Counted from the stretch's first letter, positions 12,050-25,139 are shown. The stretch is DNA of 64,000 nucleotides from Tubiluchus corallicola (GCA_030141605.1 JAQGDQ010000451.1:1-64000), one strand, 5' to 3'. Numbers and translations are program-made. The notes: generated from the letters alone by a model not told the origin.

Positions 12050-12531
12050 TTTAAAGGAAGAGAGGATGATTTTTCATATAATACTCCATTTTCAAGTCCG
12101 ATAAAAAGTATACATTTACACACAATTAATACTGCAAATTGATGATAATTAAATACTAAATTAAAATTTTAATTAATGGAGGGCGAGCGCAACTATTGAT
12201 GACATCACAAACTAACATAATTTTCAACAGCAAAAATATTCCATGAGCGTGTTTGTAAAAGCGAAAATTGAGGTACAGTGCTACTGTAAAATATCCACTA
12301 GGCAAGTTTTAAGATAAAAATTAAAATTTCAAATTTACCGCTGCGCTCACGCTGTCGAATGTGTGTAGTTCGTCACAAACTAACACATCAGACCTGAAAG
12401 GTGCAGCACCTGTTTTTTGCGCAACATGTTTCTGAAATGTGTGGTAATAATTCTTTCACGTCATTTTTTGAAAAAATAGTACGTTTCCGTTCAATATGTT
12501 AAAGAGTAGATTATTTTGACCTGCAGTTTAG
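12050..12531 (+). repeat. Dispersed repeat family X, copy 1
   Basis: It aligns over about 480 bp with 52573-53180. Shared blocks include GGATGATTTTTCATAT, TGATGACATCACAAACTAAC, TTTACCGCTG and GTAATAATTCTTTCA. Neither clear terminal repeats nor coding sequence were found, so the family is unknown. Confidence 0.75.
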
Positions 12532-13314
12532 CTTTAAGCTGATTAGTATCAACAAGAATGCTCTGATTAATCTTGCAATTCGTTTCAAAAACCTGTCGGG
12601 TAAATTTTGCTGACCGGGTAAACAATCTATTGACTGGACAGTAATCTCTTATTGTCCTCACAAATTAAAATCTCAATTTCTGATTTGGAAATAAAGTATA
12701 ACCTGTGCACGTGAGTGTGTGAGGGTGTGCATATGCGCATGTGCATGTGCATGCATGCATGGGTACGGGTGCATGGTGCGTGTGCATCTTTCTATGTACA
12801 GATTAAAAAACTTTGGGACCCAAATATAACAATGACAATTATGACCCTTTTTTACGCACTAACTTGTAAATTCTTAATGCATAATCTCAAAAAGTTTTAA
12901 AACAAACGATATGTAACTACTTGTGATGAAGCTTTATAACTTACAAAGTATTTTTAATCTGTTACCAAAAGCACATGCGCACACGCGTGCAAGCATGCCT
13001 GCACTTAGAACCTGTCCCAGACAATTCTCAAAATATTTAAGTGTAATCCACAAATAGATTATTTGGATTATTAAGGTATTTAATGTTTCATTAATTATAT
13101 ATTAATTAGTAATCTATACATTAAATTTTGTTCTTTTCAAAGCAGCAAAAACTCAAGGAAACAGAATGTACATATACAGTAAGCAGCCATGAACTCACTA
13201 CACACAATGAAGTTTCATCAGCTGTAAAATTTTGTTAATTTACTGAACCTAACAGTTAAAAATTATCTAATTAAACACAGTAATTACGGAATAAATCATA
13301 AGTTTCTGATTTAC

Positions 13315-13524
13315 TTTTTCTCCTTGTTGATGATATTATCCCATATGAATTGACCCTTAGCTGGCACTTCCTGCATGAGAAAAACATTGTAAAAATTTGC
13401 TTCAGTCTGCGTGCATGATACAGCGGCAATGCAAGCATTGTAAGCAGCACAGTGGTACTGACGACGCAACTCAATTAAAGACGTTTCTCCACGCACATCT
13501 TCCTTATAGGCATCCAGGAATAAC
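13315..13524 (-). CDS. PRKDC: PRKDC exon
   Basis: 210 bp, phase 2 to 2. It encodes LRRQYHCAAYNACIAAVSC, matching human [20 protein letters not shown]. The donor gtaaat follows a GAAAAA exon end. Confidence 0.96.
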
Positions 13525-13552
13525 CTATAACAAAAAAAATTATAAGTCTAGT

Positions 13553-13650
13553 TTTCCCTCGAGTTTCTTATCTGTGGAATTCTCTACCACAAAACTGTTT
13601 CCTGATAACCAAAACCTCATCTCCTTCAAGAGGAATGATAGCAGATAGTG
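13553..13650 (+). mobile_element. LINE ORF2 C-terminal fragment, frameshifted
   Basis: YLWNSLPQN occurs in one frame and NLISFKRNDSR plus stop in the next. Together they resemble a decayed WNSLP ... FKR C-terminus. Confidence 0.55.
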
Positions 13651-14214
13651 AGTCCCATCAAAGGCAAAAGTTACAACGGTTCGACTTTTCATGAGTTGTA
13701 CTCACATTCATCTTTCTAACTGAGACCCCTACCATGAAGGGCGCATGCATTGTCTGAGGTGATTTATATTAAAAATTATTGCTATAATTACTTAAAGATA
13801 ATGAAAAAAGCATTCCACGATCTGTGTATCCAACATACCCAGTAAATACATGTATAACAAATATTTCAACCTGTATAAACACAGGATATGCTAATTCATG
13901 AAATCTCAAAAACTGTTCTTTACTATACACTGTTGCATGTTAACTAGCATTTGGTATTTGTGGTAGTATAATTAGAAAAATGGAAAGTAAATAGAACTAA
14001 ATGCCAAACAAATTATATTTAGGTAACGTAAGAAGACAAACCGTGTAATTTAACTACATGAAATTTGAAAATGACATAGATATTTTTTGAACAGCTGCCT
14101 TGATGTGATTTTGGTGATGAGAAACTTGTCTAGCCTTTGGTCTCTTTGCGTTCATGTTGGAAGAGCCCCTTCTCTTTTTTGTCATTGTTGCAGTTGGTTT
14201 ATGTTGACGTTCTG

Positions 14215-14905
14215 CGTCTGTGCTTTGTATTATGTGTTATGTCTGTAGTTATCACTTTAACATCAAAGATTGGGCAGTCAATGTACTATGTGTTATGTCT
14301 GTAGTTATCACTTTAACACCTAAGATTGGGCAGTCAATGTATTATGTGTTATGCCTGTACTTATCACTTTAACATCTAAGATTGGGCAGTCAATGTATTA
14401 TGTGTTATGTCTATAGTTATCACTTTAACATCTAGATTTGGGCAGTCAATGTATTATGTGTTATGTCTGTAGTTATCACTTCAACATCTAGGTTTGGGCA
14501 GTCAATGTATTATGTGTTATGTCTGTAGTTATCACTTTAACATCTAAGTTTGGGCAGTCAATGTATTATGTGTCATGTGTGTAGTTATCACTTTCACATC
14601 TAAGGTTGGGCAGTCAATGTATTATGTGTTATGTCTGTAGTTATCACTTTCACATCTAGGATTGGGCAGTCAATGTATTATGTGTTATGTGTGTAGTTAT
14701 CACTTTCACATCTAAGGTTGGGCAGTCAATGTATTATGTGTTATGTCTGTAGTTATCACTTTAACATCTAAGATTGGGCAGCCAATGTATTATGTGTCAT
14801 GTGTATAGTTATCACTTTAACAGCTAAGGTTGGGCAGTCAATGTATTATGTGTTATGTGTGTAGTTATCACTTTAACAGCTAAGGTTGGACAGTCAATGT
14901 GCGTG
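14215..14905. repeat. 56-bp minisatellite, about 12 copies
   Basis: The unit contains TAGTTATCACTTTAACATCT and TTGGGCAGTCAATGTATTAT. Copies differ by a few substitutions. Intronic. Confidence 0.93.
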
Positions 14906-15566
14906 GGTCCCGGCCGGGAGACTTTGAAGATAGTGAGAAGGGACCGAAATCTGAATCTTTCCCGGTGTCTCACCGGATGACCCTTTTCCTTTAGTGGTCA
15001 TTTTGTACGCGTGTAGTTGTAGATTGCATGATTTGCAGTTGTTTGTCTCTTTTTGTTGTTTGTGTGATGGTGTTGACGTAATTTGAGTTTAATTAAGATA
15101 AACAGCATTTATAGCGTGTTAAAGCGTTCTAAGCAAAAAATATAAACCACGACGAAATTTCAAGAACATGAATGGACCACAACCTAAATTTTGTGACATA
15201 TTCTAAAAATGTGGCTAAATTAGTGTAAGTATGACAATGATAATCAAACGATTTAACCACTCTGGTAAACAAAGGCCTTATCCGCTAGAATGGCAACACG
15301 GTATATTAATATTACTTGCGTATACAACTATCTTAAATTTGTGTTTATGTTTATTCATGTTGTACCATTGGGTTTATACATCAAGGTTTGGTGTAGTGTC
15401 TTTGGTTTAAATTGTTGAGTTTGACTTGTGTAATTGTGTTCTTGATAAAGTTGTATAGGTTTTTTTGTAGCGCTGTATATGTGTGTAATTGTATCTTTAT
15501 AATCTGTGTGTGGATTGTCTGATTTGTAATTGTGATTACCCAATAAAATATCTTGAATATCAATAC

Positions 15567-15745
15567 CTGCAAGCCGAGGATGTTAGGTTCTTGCTTCCCG
15601 CTTGCCGTGTCCGCATGAACACTTGGTTTAGCCTTGCGCTGTCGCCGTGGACTTCGTCTTTCGGTAGAGAAGAGAACATGACTCCTAACAGGGCAAAGTT
15701 GCCCATCTTTAGCACCAATTGCTTTTCGAATGCACTCTCTGGACT
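15567..15745 (-). CDS. PRKDC: PRKDC exon
   Basis: 179 bp, phase 0 to 2. It encodes SSLPKDEVHGDSARLNQVF, matching human SRLPKDDVHAKESKINQVF. The frame fixed by both neighbours differs from the longest open frame over this stretch. Confidence 0.95.
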
Positions 15746-16559
15746 CTGTAATCATTGCACAACAACATTCTTACGGTTAAATTCTGAATAAAATCATATC
15801 ACGGAAGGCCATCTCCGAATGATTATTGTGCAGGTTAAATAACAATGTTCAACTAATGCAGCTTATAGCACAAAAATGTGAGGTAACCAAACTGAATTTA
15901 TTGCAAAAATCTGTTAATTTGGATTATTCTAACAACAGCGAACTGTTTTTCATCGCAAATAGGTTTACATCCCAAATAACAAATTTAATTACGGTACAAA
16001 TGGGCACCATTGAGTACATGAAGAGTTAGAACATTCAAACCATCTACTGGGCAGACCACCACACTAGGATTGACTTCACTCTTAATATGCATGCCACCAG
16101 TAAAAGCAGCATGACAAGCTAAAAAGTCAATATTTAAAAAAAACAATATTTTAAAAAACAATAATTTACACAAACGAATGCATCATTACTGTCGAAGTTG
16201 GGAGTCAAGTGATACGTATTTTACATCTTAGCATCTGTCTGCCTGGCCTGCTTGCGTGAAAACAACCAAACTTAGCATCTTGCACTAGACGACTATGTCT
16301 TCAACTGCCTATTCCCGTTAGAATTAAAGTGGGTAAAAAGTGCAAAACTTTTGAAACAGCTGATGTTTTTACCTTCATAAACTCACCTTTGCAGCTACCC
16401 CCATTTCTTTGGCTATTTTTGTGGCTTTAATTTTTGTAGGCATTGTGAAAGGAACCCAAAACTGGGTTACAACATACACTCAATCTCTAAACAACATTTT
16501 TGTAGTGCTTACAATTTAACTACAAAAGTTGTAATGATTTGGTACATTATATACATTAT

Positions 16560-16860
16560 ACACACATACAGAGAGCAAAAACATAAACATCTATAGCTAA
16601 GGGTACTAGTATCACATTGTAGAAAAACTCAGTGTTTGCAGACTTGTTTCTCATGAATCCAACCTGTATTTCGTTCTTCAATAGCATTAACATACATTTA
16701 GATGGCCCCTTTAAACTGATTAACTCTAACTGCTTCGATAGCCTTTTGAGGTAAACCGTTCCACAAATCAAATATCCTATTGCTATAAAAATATTTTCTT
16801 AAATCCAGGTTTGTTCTTTTCTTGTACAGTTGTAACTACAGACGACTACATGATCACCCA
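16560..16860 (-). mobile_element. LINE ORF2 C-terminal fragment
   Basis: The minus strand encodes LRKYFYSNRIFDLWNGLPQK and RVNQFKGAI, the WNxLP ... F(K) motif at the C-terminus of many non-LTR ORF2 proteins. A stop codon follows and the remainder is degraded. Confidence 0.75.
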
Positions 16861-17154
16861 TGCAAGGTCACCAAAAACCTATTAAAATCAGTCCACTCTT
16901 AACATTATAAGCTGTGCATATTTTCTCAAATCCTTACAGTTTTGTTGGATTTTACAAGCCTCTTCTTAATCTCTCCTCTGCCTCCTCCTCCACCACCGCT
17001 TACGAACCAACAACCGCCCTGCATTTTATTTTTAGTTCTTTTCACAAATTTGTATAAGCACGCAGCAAATGGTTCCTTTTTATGTACTTAAAACAAACAA
17101 ACTAAACAGGACATTGTAAAAGAAAACAAAGAACAACAAAGAAAACAAATGCAC

Positions 17155-17359
17155 CTTAGTGAATTTCGCCTCTGCTGACGTAAAGATGGTCGTCAAGTGA
17201 TCGGAGAAAAACTCAGAGACTGCTTGTTGTTTGCACAGCTGCAGTAGCGGCAAGCAGACCGTCTCCAACGCTGAACGTCGGCACTGAATCTGATGAGAGT
17301 CGTTCAAGAAGATGTTATATGGAACATCCACCGCCAGCTTCTGCTTGTCTGCTGGGAGC
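17155..17359 (-). CDS. PRKDC: PRKDC exon
   Basis: 205 bp, phase 2 to 0. It encodes VSEFFSDHLTTIFTSAEAKF, matching human [20 protein letters not shown]. The acceptor is ctctag and the donor gtgcat. Confidence 0.93.
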
Positions 17360-17826
17360 CTAGAGAGAAAGTTCTGTCATAAATAAATAACAAACACTCC
17401 GGTTATGGGTATCCAAGTGATTAAAACATTAGATGGCATTGATGTGTTCAACCACATGCAGTTCTAGTTTAAAGCTCATGACTGGCTACCTGAGTCAACT
17501 CAGAAAGCGTGTTTGCAGTGTGTTAGCCGCTGGTGGCGCCTCAACGCAGTCACATTAAGAGTTGTTAATAAATAAGACTCGTTAATAAACAATTATGGAT
17601 AATCTCCTTCCTGCATCCACTTTGCCCATAAAACTGGAATTGATCCGAAACATCCGCAATTGCATTTTTTCTCACAGACATACGAACAAAATTAACCAAG
17701 GATAAAATATCGGGCAAATGGGAAAATACCGTCGCCTGGCGTAACTGACAACAGTTTTAAAGAAGACATCCAAAATGTCATAAATACATATGCACCATCG
17801 AAATGTAAGCAAAATCGAGTTGAAAC

Positions 17827-17954
17827 CTTTTAATGAACCTCCGCAGAGATTTCTGGATCCCCTCCTCGTAAACGTGATCACTTTCCCGGCAAACGATCGT
17901 AATCAACAGTTCCAGCAACATAGTGCTGCCAGACAACTCCATAGCAGATAATAT
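17827..17954 (-). CDS. PRKDC: PRKDC exon
   Basis: 128 bp, phase 0 to 2. It encodes MELSGSTMLLELLITIVCRE, matching human [20 protein letters not shown]. The donor is gtttca (weak). Confidence 0.95.
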
Positions 17955-18215
17955 CTGTAACAAAAACAATATGGAAAAATATCAATATGTCATCAAACAA
18001 TTGTAACAAACCATCATTGATTAGCACTATGCCCATTAAATGTCCTATATTCATTAAATCCAAAGCTTTGGAAGGAAATATGTAAGACACTGATCGACTA
18101 GGCATTTCACGATAGAAGGAAATTTGAAAGACAGGAGAGAGCCTGAATTTAAAGAAGGAACCTAATGTTAATTAGTTTACATTGTAGTTTATTTACATCT
18201 AAGATTAAATTATCT

Positions 18216-18330
18216 ATTATCATTATTATAATTCTTTATTTAAAAAAATAAATATGTACAAGAAGGTGTCCCTCTATTTGCACCAAGATGACCCCCTACT
18301 TGCAGGGAGAGATTAAATAATACTGCTTAG
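18216..18330 (-). mobile_element. LINE 3' tail
   Basis: On the minus strand it reads TGCAAATAGAGGGACACCTT, then AATAAAGAATTATAATAATG. It matches the tail of the LINE at 34366. Confidence 0.6.
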
Positions 18331-18540
18331 AATTAATTAGCAAATCTATCCCATTTTCATTTTTCTATTTTGGCTAATAAAATGAGTTTTTTCTTTGGAA
18401 TACCAAGTATGAAAAAATGTTATAGAATTCGGGAAATTTCTTCTGTTAACAAACTGAAAACCCATTGGCTATTATCAAACAATGTACACAACAGTTAAAT
18501 AAAAATGATCAAAACTGTATAAAATAATATATAATTTCAC

Positions 18541-18708
18541 CTTGTCTATGGCCTGTATGTAGTCACAGTAAAATGGACTTCCAAGCACAAGTTCAGAACT
18601 TCTGAGTGGAAAACTATCGGCCACTAGTTGATCTAAACATGACCTTAATTTAGCTAAGTGAAATGGTGGCAAGTCACAGAAAAACACCAGCAAATCCAAT
18701 ACAGAATT
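18541..18708 (-). CDS. PRKDC: PRKDC exon
   Basis: 168 bp, phase 0 to 0. It encodes LRSCLDQLVADSFPLRSSEL, matching human [20 protein letters not shown]. The 72-bp and 52-bp minisatellites lie in the intron before it. Confidence 0.96.
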
Positions 18709-19020
18709 CTGCAAATAAGACGACAGTTCAACTTGTTTGTTACATTTACAAACGGTGTACGTGCAAAAGCAGCGAAACTTTTTACCTTTAGGCAAGGGGG
18801 CACTGAAGCAATGAGTAACATTACAGAACAATTTATTACACGAAATCACTGCTGAAACAATTATTAATCTATCATACCATTACAGCTTAACTGGGAAGCC
18901 TTGAGTGTCTTGTACAGCCTGCAATCTTGAAGGGTAGTTGGATGAGTGACTAGAAGAACTCAAGGTCCTCCAACACATCTTACAGATGTCTCACACATTT
19001 GTCACTAAAATACTGATCAC

Positions 19021-19815
19021 TGAGCATTTGCACCTGAAAGATCATTTTCAGCAAGCTATGCTTCTCAGATAGTAAACCAAGGACCACAGTGTGGAGCATT
19101 TGCACCTGAAAGATCATTTTCAGCAAGCTATGCTTCTCAGATAGTAAACTGAGGACCACTGTGTCGAGCATTTGCATCTGAAAGATCATTTTCAGCAAGC
19201 TATGCTTCTCAGATAGTAAACCGAGGACCACCGTGTCGAGCATTTGCACCTGAAAGTTCATTTTCAGCAAGCTATGCTTCTCAGATAGTAAACCGAGGAC
19301 CACCGTGTCGAGCATTTGCACCTGAAAGTTCATTTTCAGCAAGCTATGCTTCTCAGATAGTAAACCGAGGACCACCGTGTCGAGCATTTGCACCTGAAAG
19401 ATCATTTTCAGCAAGCTAGGCTTCTCAGATAGTAAACCAAGGACCAATGTGTTGAGCATTTGCACCTGAAAGATCATTTTCAGCAAGCTATGCTTCTCAA
19501 ATAGTAAACCAAGGACCACCGTGTCGAGCATTTGCACCTGAAAAATCATTTTCAGCAAGCTATGCTTCTCAGATAGTAAACCGAGGACCACCGTGTCGAG
19601 CATTTGCACCTGAAAGATCATTTTCAGCAAGCTATGCTTCTCAGATAGTAAACCAAGGACCACCGTGTCAAGCATTTGCACCTGAAAGATCATTTTCAGC
19701 AAGCTATGCTTCTCAGATAGTAAACCGAGGACCACCGTGTCAAGCATTTGCACCTGAAAGATCATTTTCAGCAAGCTATGCTTCTCACATAGTAAACCGA
19801 GGACCACTGTGTCAG
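19021..19815 (-). repeat. 72-bp minisatellite, 11 copies, open in one minus-strand frame
   Basis: The unit is 72 bp (24 codons). The minus strand therefore stays open for 275 codons, repeating SEKHSLLKMIFQVQMLDTVV. It lies in the intron before the PRKDC exon at 18541. I judge it non-coding because no donor/acceptor pair integrates it and vertebrate DNA-PKcs has no such insert. Confidence 0.9.
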
Positions 19816-20759
19816 CTAGAAGTGCCTTTCACACAAGCCAATTTCACAACTGGCCACCAGTCACAGTTTGACGAAAAACGGGCAAAAATTCTTTCCGTTG
19901 TACGAGTATGAATATTTTGTTAGTTTTGTGCTAAAACTGGGTAGTTCACATTGCTGTAGTTAACTATTTGTTTAAAACGTTATACAGATTAATTGTTTAG
20001 GCCTAAATGGGTTTCAAAACAAATTGCATTCACCCCCATATTCAGTTAAGTTATAATAAGTCAAAAGTACCGATGGCCCTATTTTTATTAATCATTTTCG
20101 GCTTTAGACAGGATCATCAATTTGTTACTAGCAGTGTGACAAGTGAGCTATACAAGCATATTTTGATTCAGCTTTGACACAGCTACAGGTGCAAAACTTA
20201 TCACTTTTCTAATTAAGTCAAGTGCATCAGAATAAACAGGATAGTCACAATTATTAAATGATAATTAAATTGTGTATCGTGACATTTTCTATATTCGTTT
20301 GAACAAAAACAGAATGAAGATTCCGGGGAGAAGTTAAAGTTAAACGCATATGAATTAACTTTTGCATATTGTAGATTGCATTCACAAAAATCACTGTAGA
20401 TCGACATTGTACAATGTTGTTTATTGTTTTTAAGTTAAAACAAACAAGGGCTTGCTTGAATAAATCTCTTCATGCTTTTCTATGATTTCTTTGATAGTCT
20501 AAGCAACTGACCACTTTATCTGTCCAGATATCTCCGGTGTGTTTGGTGGATTCAGGTCGGGCAAATTTTCTAAGTTATTTAGTTCAATCGAAAAAATTAA
20601 TCCCAGAGTTTCAGGTCGCCATTCATATCATATCCTTAAACATCGCAGGCTGTACGAGGCACCAGACGCTGTCATACTAAATTTTGAATGCATGATAGAT
20701 TTGTAATTGTTTCAGCAGTGCCTTAATGTAATAAATTGTTCTGTACTAATACTTGGTGC

Positions 20760-21262
20760 TTTGGTACCCTGGCTTTTCTTATGTACCACCCTGTATGACT
20801 TGTTGTTTTTGTACATCCTCCCTGGCTTTTCTTATGTACCATCCTGTATGACTTGTTGTTTTTGTACCTCCCCCTGGCTTTCCTGATGTACCACCCTGTA
20901 TGACTTGTTGTTTTCGTACCTCCCCCTGGCTTTTCTTATGTACCACCCGGTATTACTTCTTCTTTTTGTACCTCCCGCTGGCTTTCCTGATGTACCACCC
21001 TGTATGACTTGTTGTTTTTGTACATCCCCCTGGTTTTTCTTATGTACCACCCTGTATTACTTCTTGTTTTTGTACCTCCCCCTGGCTTTCCTGATGTACC
21101 ACCCTGTATGACTTGTTGTTTTTGTACATCCCCCTGGCTTTTCTTATGTACCACCCTGTATGACTTGTTGTTTTTGTACCTCCCCTGGCTTTCCTGATGT
21201 ACCACCCTGTATTACTTCTTGTTTTTGTACCTCCCCCTGGCTTTCCTTGTGTACCACCCTGT
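20760..21262. repeat. 52-bp minisatellite, about 9 copies
   Basis: The unit contains ATGTACCACCCTGTATGACT and TTTTTGTACCTCCCCCTGGC. Alternating variants (TTTCCTGAT / TTTTCTTAT) suggest amplification as dimers. Several minus-strand open frames over it are repeat artefacts. Confidence 0.93.
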
Positions 21263-21542
21263 ACAATAGTTGCATTGTTAAAACGAAGCCAAAAGAAAGG
21301 CTTTCTATAAATCATAAAACTAATTAACTAAGTTTTTGCTACTATCCAAAGTGGCTTATTTCATTACACAAATGTGTAACTCCGGTCAGCCTACTGAAGA
21401 TGCCAACATTTTACATTCAAAAACTTTCTAGTCAAAATCTGATTCATTTTTAACACGCCTAACTAGAGAGACTCGACTGCTTCGTTTAACACACATATCC
21501 TTACTACAAAAATGGCAACAGCAAAACGGTAATGCCACACAC

Positions 21543-21771
21543 CTTGAAAGACAACGGAGCTTTGGTGTCTGTAAGTAGCGTCACATACGTGTCGAAAACC
21601 GGCTCGAAAAACGCATGCTTGCCATACCGAGAAACTGATGGATCGATAATTAGCAACTTTGACAACAGAATTAATACGGATTTCTTCTGATCCAGTCTAG
21701 AGGAATCCATCCAGAGGTTTTGCAGGAGTTTCCAATTAGCCAAAACGGTGTTGACTATATCAGTCCCGCAT
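21543..21771 (-). CDS. PRKDC: PRKDC exon
   Basis: 229 bp, phase 2 to 0. It encodes SVLILLSKLLIIDPSVS and FDTYVTLLTDTKAPL, matching human AVLALLAKILQIDSSVS and FTTYISLLADTKLDL. The donor is gtgtgt. Confidence 0.96.
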
Positions 21772-21904
21772 CTAGTGAGAAGAAAAGATAACATAAACGC
21801 AGAATTATCAGTCTCATTAATTAGATTATGACTCTGATTGCGGTTTGCTTCACAACAATTATTACCTGTTGCCGAAAATGAGTTGAAGAAAGAAAGGAGA
21901 TGCT

Positions 21905-22035
21905 TAAAAATTGTAAATTAGTTGGGGTTTGAACCCCAGGCCTGGAATTAGTGCTCCCATGCTCTGCCAGTCCAACATGACCGAGCAGGTCCAAGATTTG
22001 CTCCTTCCGGTACACAATCCAACAGCGCCACCTGT
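21905..22035 (-). mobile_element. tRNA-derived SINE head
   Basis: The minus strand reads GTTGGACTGGCAGAGCATGG, then B box GGGGTTCAAACCCC. It is tRNA-like with a palindromic T-loop stem but no full cloverleaf context, so I treat it as a SINE rather than a tRNA gene. Confidence 0.6.
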
Positions 22036-22834
22036 ATCACCGGTATGTACAACATAACAGTTAACACTTTCATGAAAAAGTCAGCAACCTAGGAAAAATC
22101 AGTTAAGCATTTCAACCGGACTGGCAGAACAAAATAGATGTCACGCTGATGTAGTGACCATCGGTCAGCTTAGTACGGATGTTTCAAATAACTTGCTACA
22201 GCGTCAATGTAACTAGAAACTTGAAAAATCGATTAAAAAAATAATGGCCTTGTTTGGTAATCGTTCCAAAAAGCAAAATTCCAAAGTGGACATCATATGC
22301 TTAAAATTGCTACTCATTAGTCAACCAATGATATTACAACTTCAAATGATGCTAAATAAGTTTTTCAAAGAATGGAGAGACAGCAAAGCATGCTGTCCTT
22401 GTACAGCACACTTGGTGCTCATTTTGTGACAAGTATCATTGAGTTAGGTGGAAAACCAGGAGCAACTGACACTGTACTATTTCAAAAGAACACTACAAAT
22501 ACTAACTCAATTCATGTAGTACCCCCCAGGTGACACTTTGCACTTTACAAACGTGCGATTAAAAAAGAACCATTGCTATGATGACGATATAAAGCAAAAA
22601 ACTTGTCTTGCTAACATGTGATTACCATTTTCGAGCAAGTTTACTTTCTGAAGCACTTACAAGAATGAAAATACGTTAGGCTATTAGTTTGCACATCAAA
22701 CGCTTCATGTTCTCGTACTCTGTATCCATACTACATGCAGTTCCAAAAACATGTTTAAGATGTTCGAAAAATTTGTTCATGAATGAAAACAAAAATCGCC
22801 TAACTAACTACTAACTTAGATTTACCAAGCTTAC

Positions 22835-23150
22835 CTTTTGCGCAGCGGACGATCTCGAATAAGTTCGTCCAAGCAGTCCACCAGTGCACTCGTTACAACG
22901 GCTTCTTGTTGAGAAAACTTTGCAAAGATTGGATGCAGCAGAGTTTGAGCGTTCGCACAAATGTGCTGTACGATTTCAGCTTTGAACGTTACGTAAAAGA
23001 GAGAACCTCCTTGAACTGATGGCCTCTGTTTGAAGAGATATTCTACAAGACTGACGTCTTGTGGCATTGTAGTGAAATACAACTTCAGCATTTTGCCTCC
23101 TAGCTGTCTAGCGGTTGGTGTGAGCGATTTATGTTTTTCATCTGTGCACG
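22835..23150 (-). CDS. PRKDC: PRKDC exon (longest in the window)
   Basis: 316 bp, phase 1 to 2. It is a helical HEAT segment containing RQLGGKMLKLYF, VTSALVDCLDELI and RPLRKR. It is collinear with human CKQLASGLLELAF ... VSAVLNGMLDQSFRER. Sequence identity is modest, but order, phases and splice sites (ttgcag, gtaagc) fit. Confidence 0.9.
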
Positions 23151-24068
23151 CTGCAAATTTGTAAAAAAAGAAGCTGTTTAGAATTCTGATAGCAATAATG
23201 ACATACAGTTTTTAAGCTTGTATGTCATTCAGTTAGCCAGCACTACGAGAGTCTACAGAAAAACAGGACAGTATAAACTAAACTACAGACTCCAACATGA
23301 AGCAACACTGATTCCAGGAAATGTCTTGACAGATCGCTATGTGCAATTTTACTCACTGCACCAGGTAAAACACTGCACGTACAGGGTAGGGTAAGCAGGT
23401 AAACCCATTTGTTACTGCTATTAGTTTGAGGTATATGCTAATTAGATGGGTTAATCAACAACATTAGGAAGCTTAGGTCACTATTAGTACCGCTACCAAA
23501 CATTGCTTCCCGATTAATTCCACCAACTAGAAATTGCTGGAAGTCACAAAAACATTGCCTTTAGCCCTCGGTCATGGTCACTCAAACACTGGCAATGGGG
23601 CGTAATCACACACCACGCGTAAATGATACTGTACCACTTCCCTACCTCATATCTTTGGCTGCTCTGTGGTATTAGAGAAGGCTATGTACGTTTACACGTA
23701 AAAAAATTGTAAGGAAATCATCAGAAGGAATGTTTTTATTTAGTCAGTTACATCATTTCACTTAAAATTGGCCTCCAAGGCCTAATATAGGACATTTTTC
23801 CATGGCAATGGAAAGTTTCTAAGCTAAGCAAACAATATATTTCCGCGCTAGAAAAATATTTAGCATTTAATTACTTTTTTCATTTTTGCCGATATCAAAT
23901 ACTGAGAAAGTCAGTATAATGGTAATACTGGGGCTGAGGTGAAAACTGAGTTGTAATTAATATTATAGTGAAAGTTAAGTGAGGCGCAAGAGATCAACTG
24001 ACGTTTGCTCATAGCAGACAGATAATAATTTAAACACAGTAGCGGACACTTCGTGGCAAAATGATATA

Positions 24069-24835
24069 CCGTATATACTTATGTACAAGTCGATGTGCAT
24101 TTTAAGACCAAAAATTGCATCATTGTATATTACCTGTGTACAAGTCGACCCTAAAATATTAAGATCTTCCAGAGTAAATGATGTCAACAATGGCCGAGTA
24201 ATAAATCAATGTTTTCCATATGTTTGCATATGTAGATCTAAGCCTAGTAAAAAAACAGTAAACGAATGTATGCCTACGTCAGAACTCTGGCTTTAGTAAA
24301 CACTATTAATTTTACAAGGATGCAATTAAATCTTGTGGTTCATCACCTTCCCATTTGAAGAAAAAAATAATTTACTAAAATTAATACTGCTGCATAGTTG
24401 TGCTGGTAATCGATATTTTGCCAATAAAACATGCATATACAAGGCCAGTGCAAAACTTCCCGCGGCAGCCGATAGGCGGCAGCACCTGTACAACATTGGC
24501 AGTTTCCATGTTCTGATCGTGTGCTCTGTCGCTAGTTCATTTACTGGTAATAAATAAATTTTAACTTAATTTCACGTACATTAAAATAAATTACAGTAAT
24601 ATTTGTTAATTTTGTGAAGTAATGTCAAGATGCGAACGTTCTCTGATGTGAAGTATCACAGTATGAGTGTTCATTCAGTCTAGCGTATAATGAAGGATTA
24701 TTTCTTTACATATTCGTATTGTAGACGACTCTTTAGCGACATCTCCCAAAAACATATCGTAAGTATAAGTCGACCCCAAAAGTTTCACCTTAAAATCGCC
24801 TCCCAAAAATGCAACTTGTACATAAGTATATACGG
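24069..24835 (+). mobile_element. TIR element with TA target duplication (Tc1/mariner-pogo group)
   Basis: 767 bp with inverted termini CCGTATATACTTATGTACAA / TTGTACATAAGTATATACGG, flanked by TA. No coding capacity was recognised inside. Confidence 0.85.
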
Positions 24836-24978
24836 TAATTAAATAAAGATGCGTGTGGTACTTGTGCACCCCATTTCTGGTGGAGAAGGGTTAAACAAAC
24901 AACATGTCAGTAAAGCTCATTCGTACTAACAACACACATTACCGTTTAAGTATAAAACTGCATAATAATTAACCACAC

Positions 24979-25139
24979 CTTGATATACAATAGCGAGTAA
25001 CCGTGTCGCCATGGCCGCAGCATCTTCAGTTACCAGGCTCAGCAAGCCGGACGATTGCAACTGTCCGTATCCCGTAACTAAGTGACACAACGAGACAGAG
25101 TCCTGAGCAGTATTTACTAATGAAATCCCGGACAAATCT
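24979..25139 (-). CDS. PRKDC: PRKDC exon
   Basis: 161 bp in the only open frame, exit phase 1. It encodes VTGYGQLQSSGLLSLV and LLAIVYQ, matching human VSACKQLHRAGLL and ELLSLVYK. The upstream edge is uncertain by 2 nt (tandem AGAG acceptor). Confidence 0.88.

Noticed and set aside
15381-15755. 124-codon minus-strand open frame (MITESRECIRKAIGAKDG...)
   Set aside because: A different frame over the same DNA encodes the conserved LPKDEVHGDSARLNQVF of PRKDC, so this longer frame is a shadow.
16384-16443. Possible PRKDC exon (KIAKEMGVAAK with gtgagt donor)
   Set aside because: The exons at 17155 and 15567 join in phase and already cover the matching human segment without it; the upstream acceptor is poor.
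20832-21315. Several 60-90 codon frames on both strands
   Set aside because: All lie within the 52-bp minisatellite.
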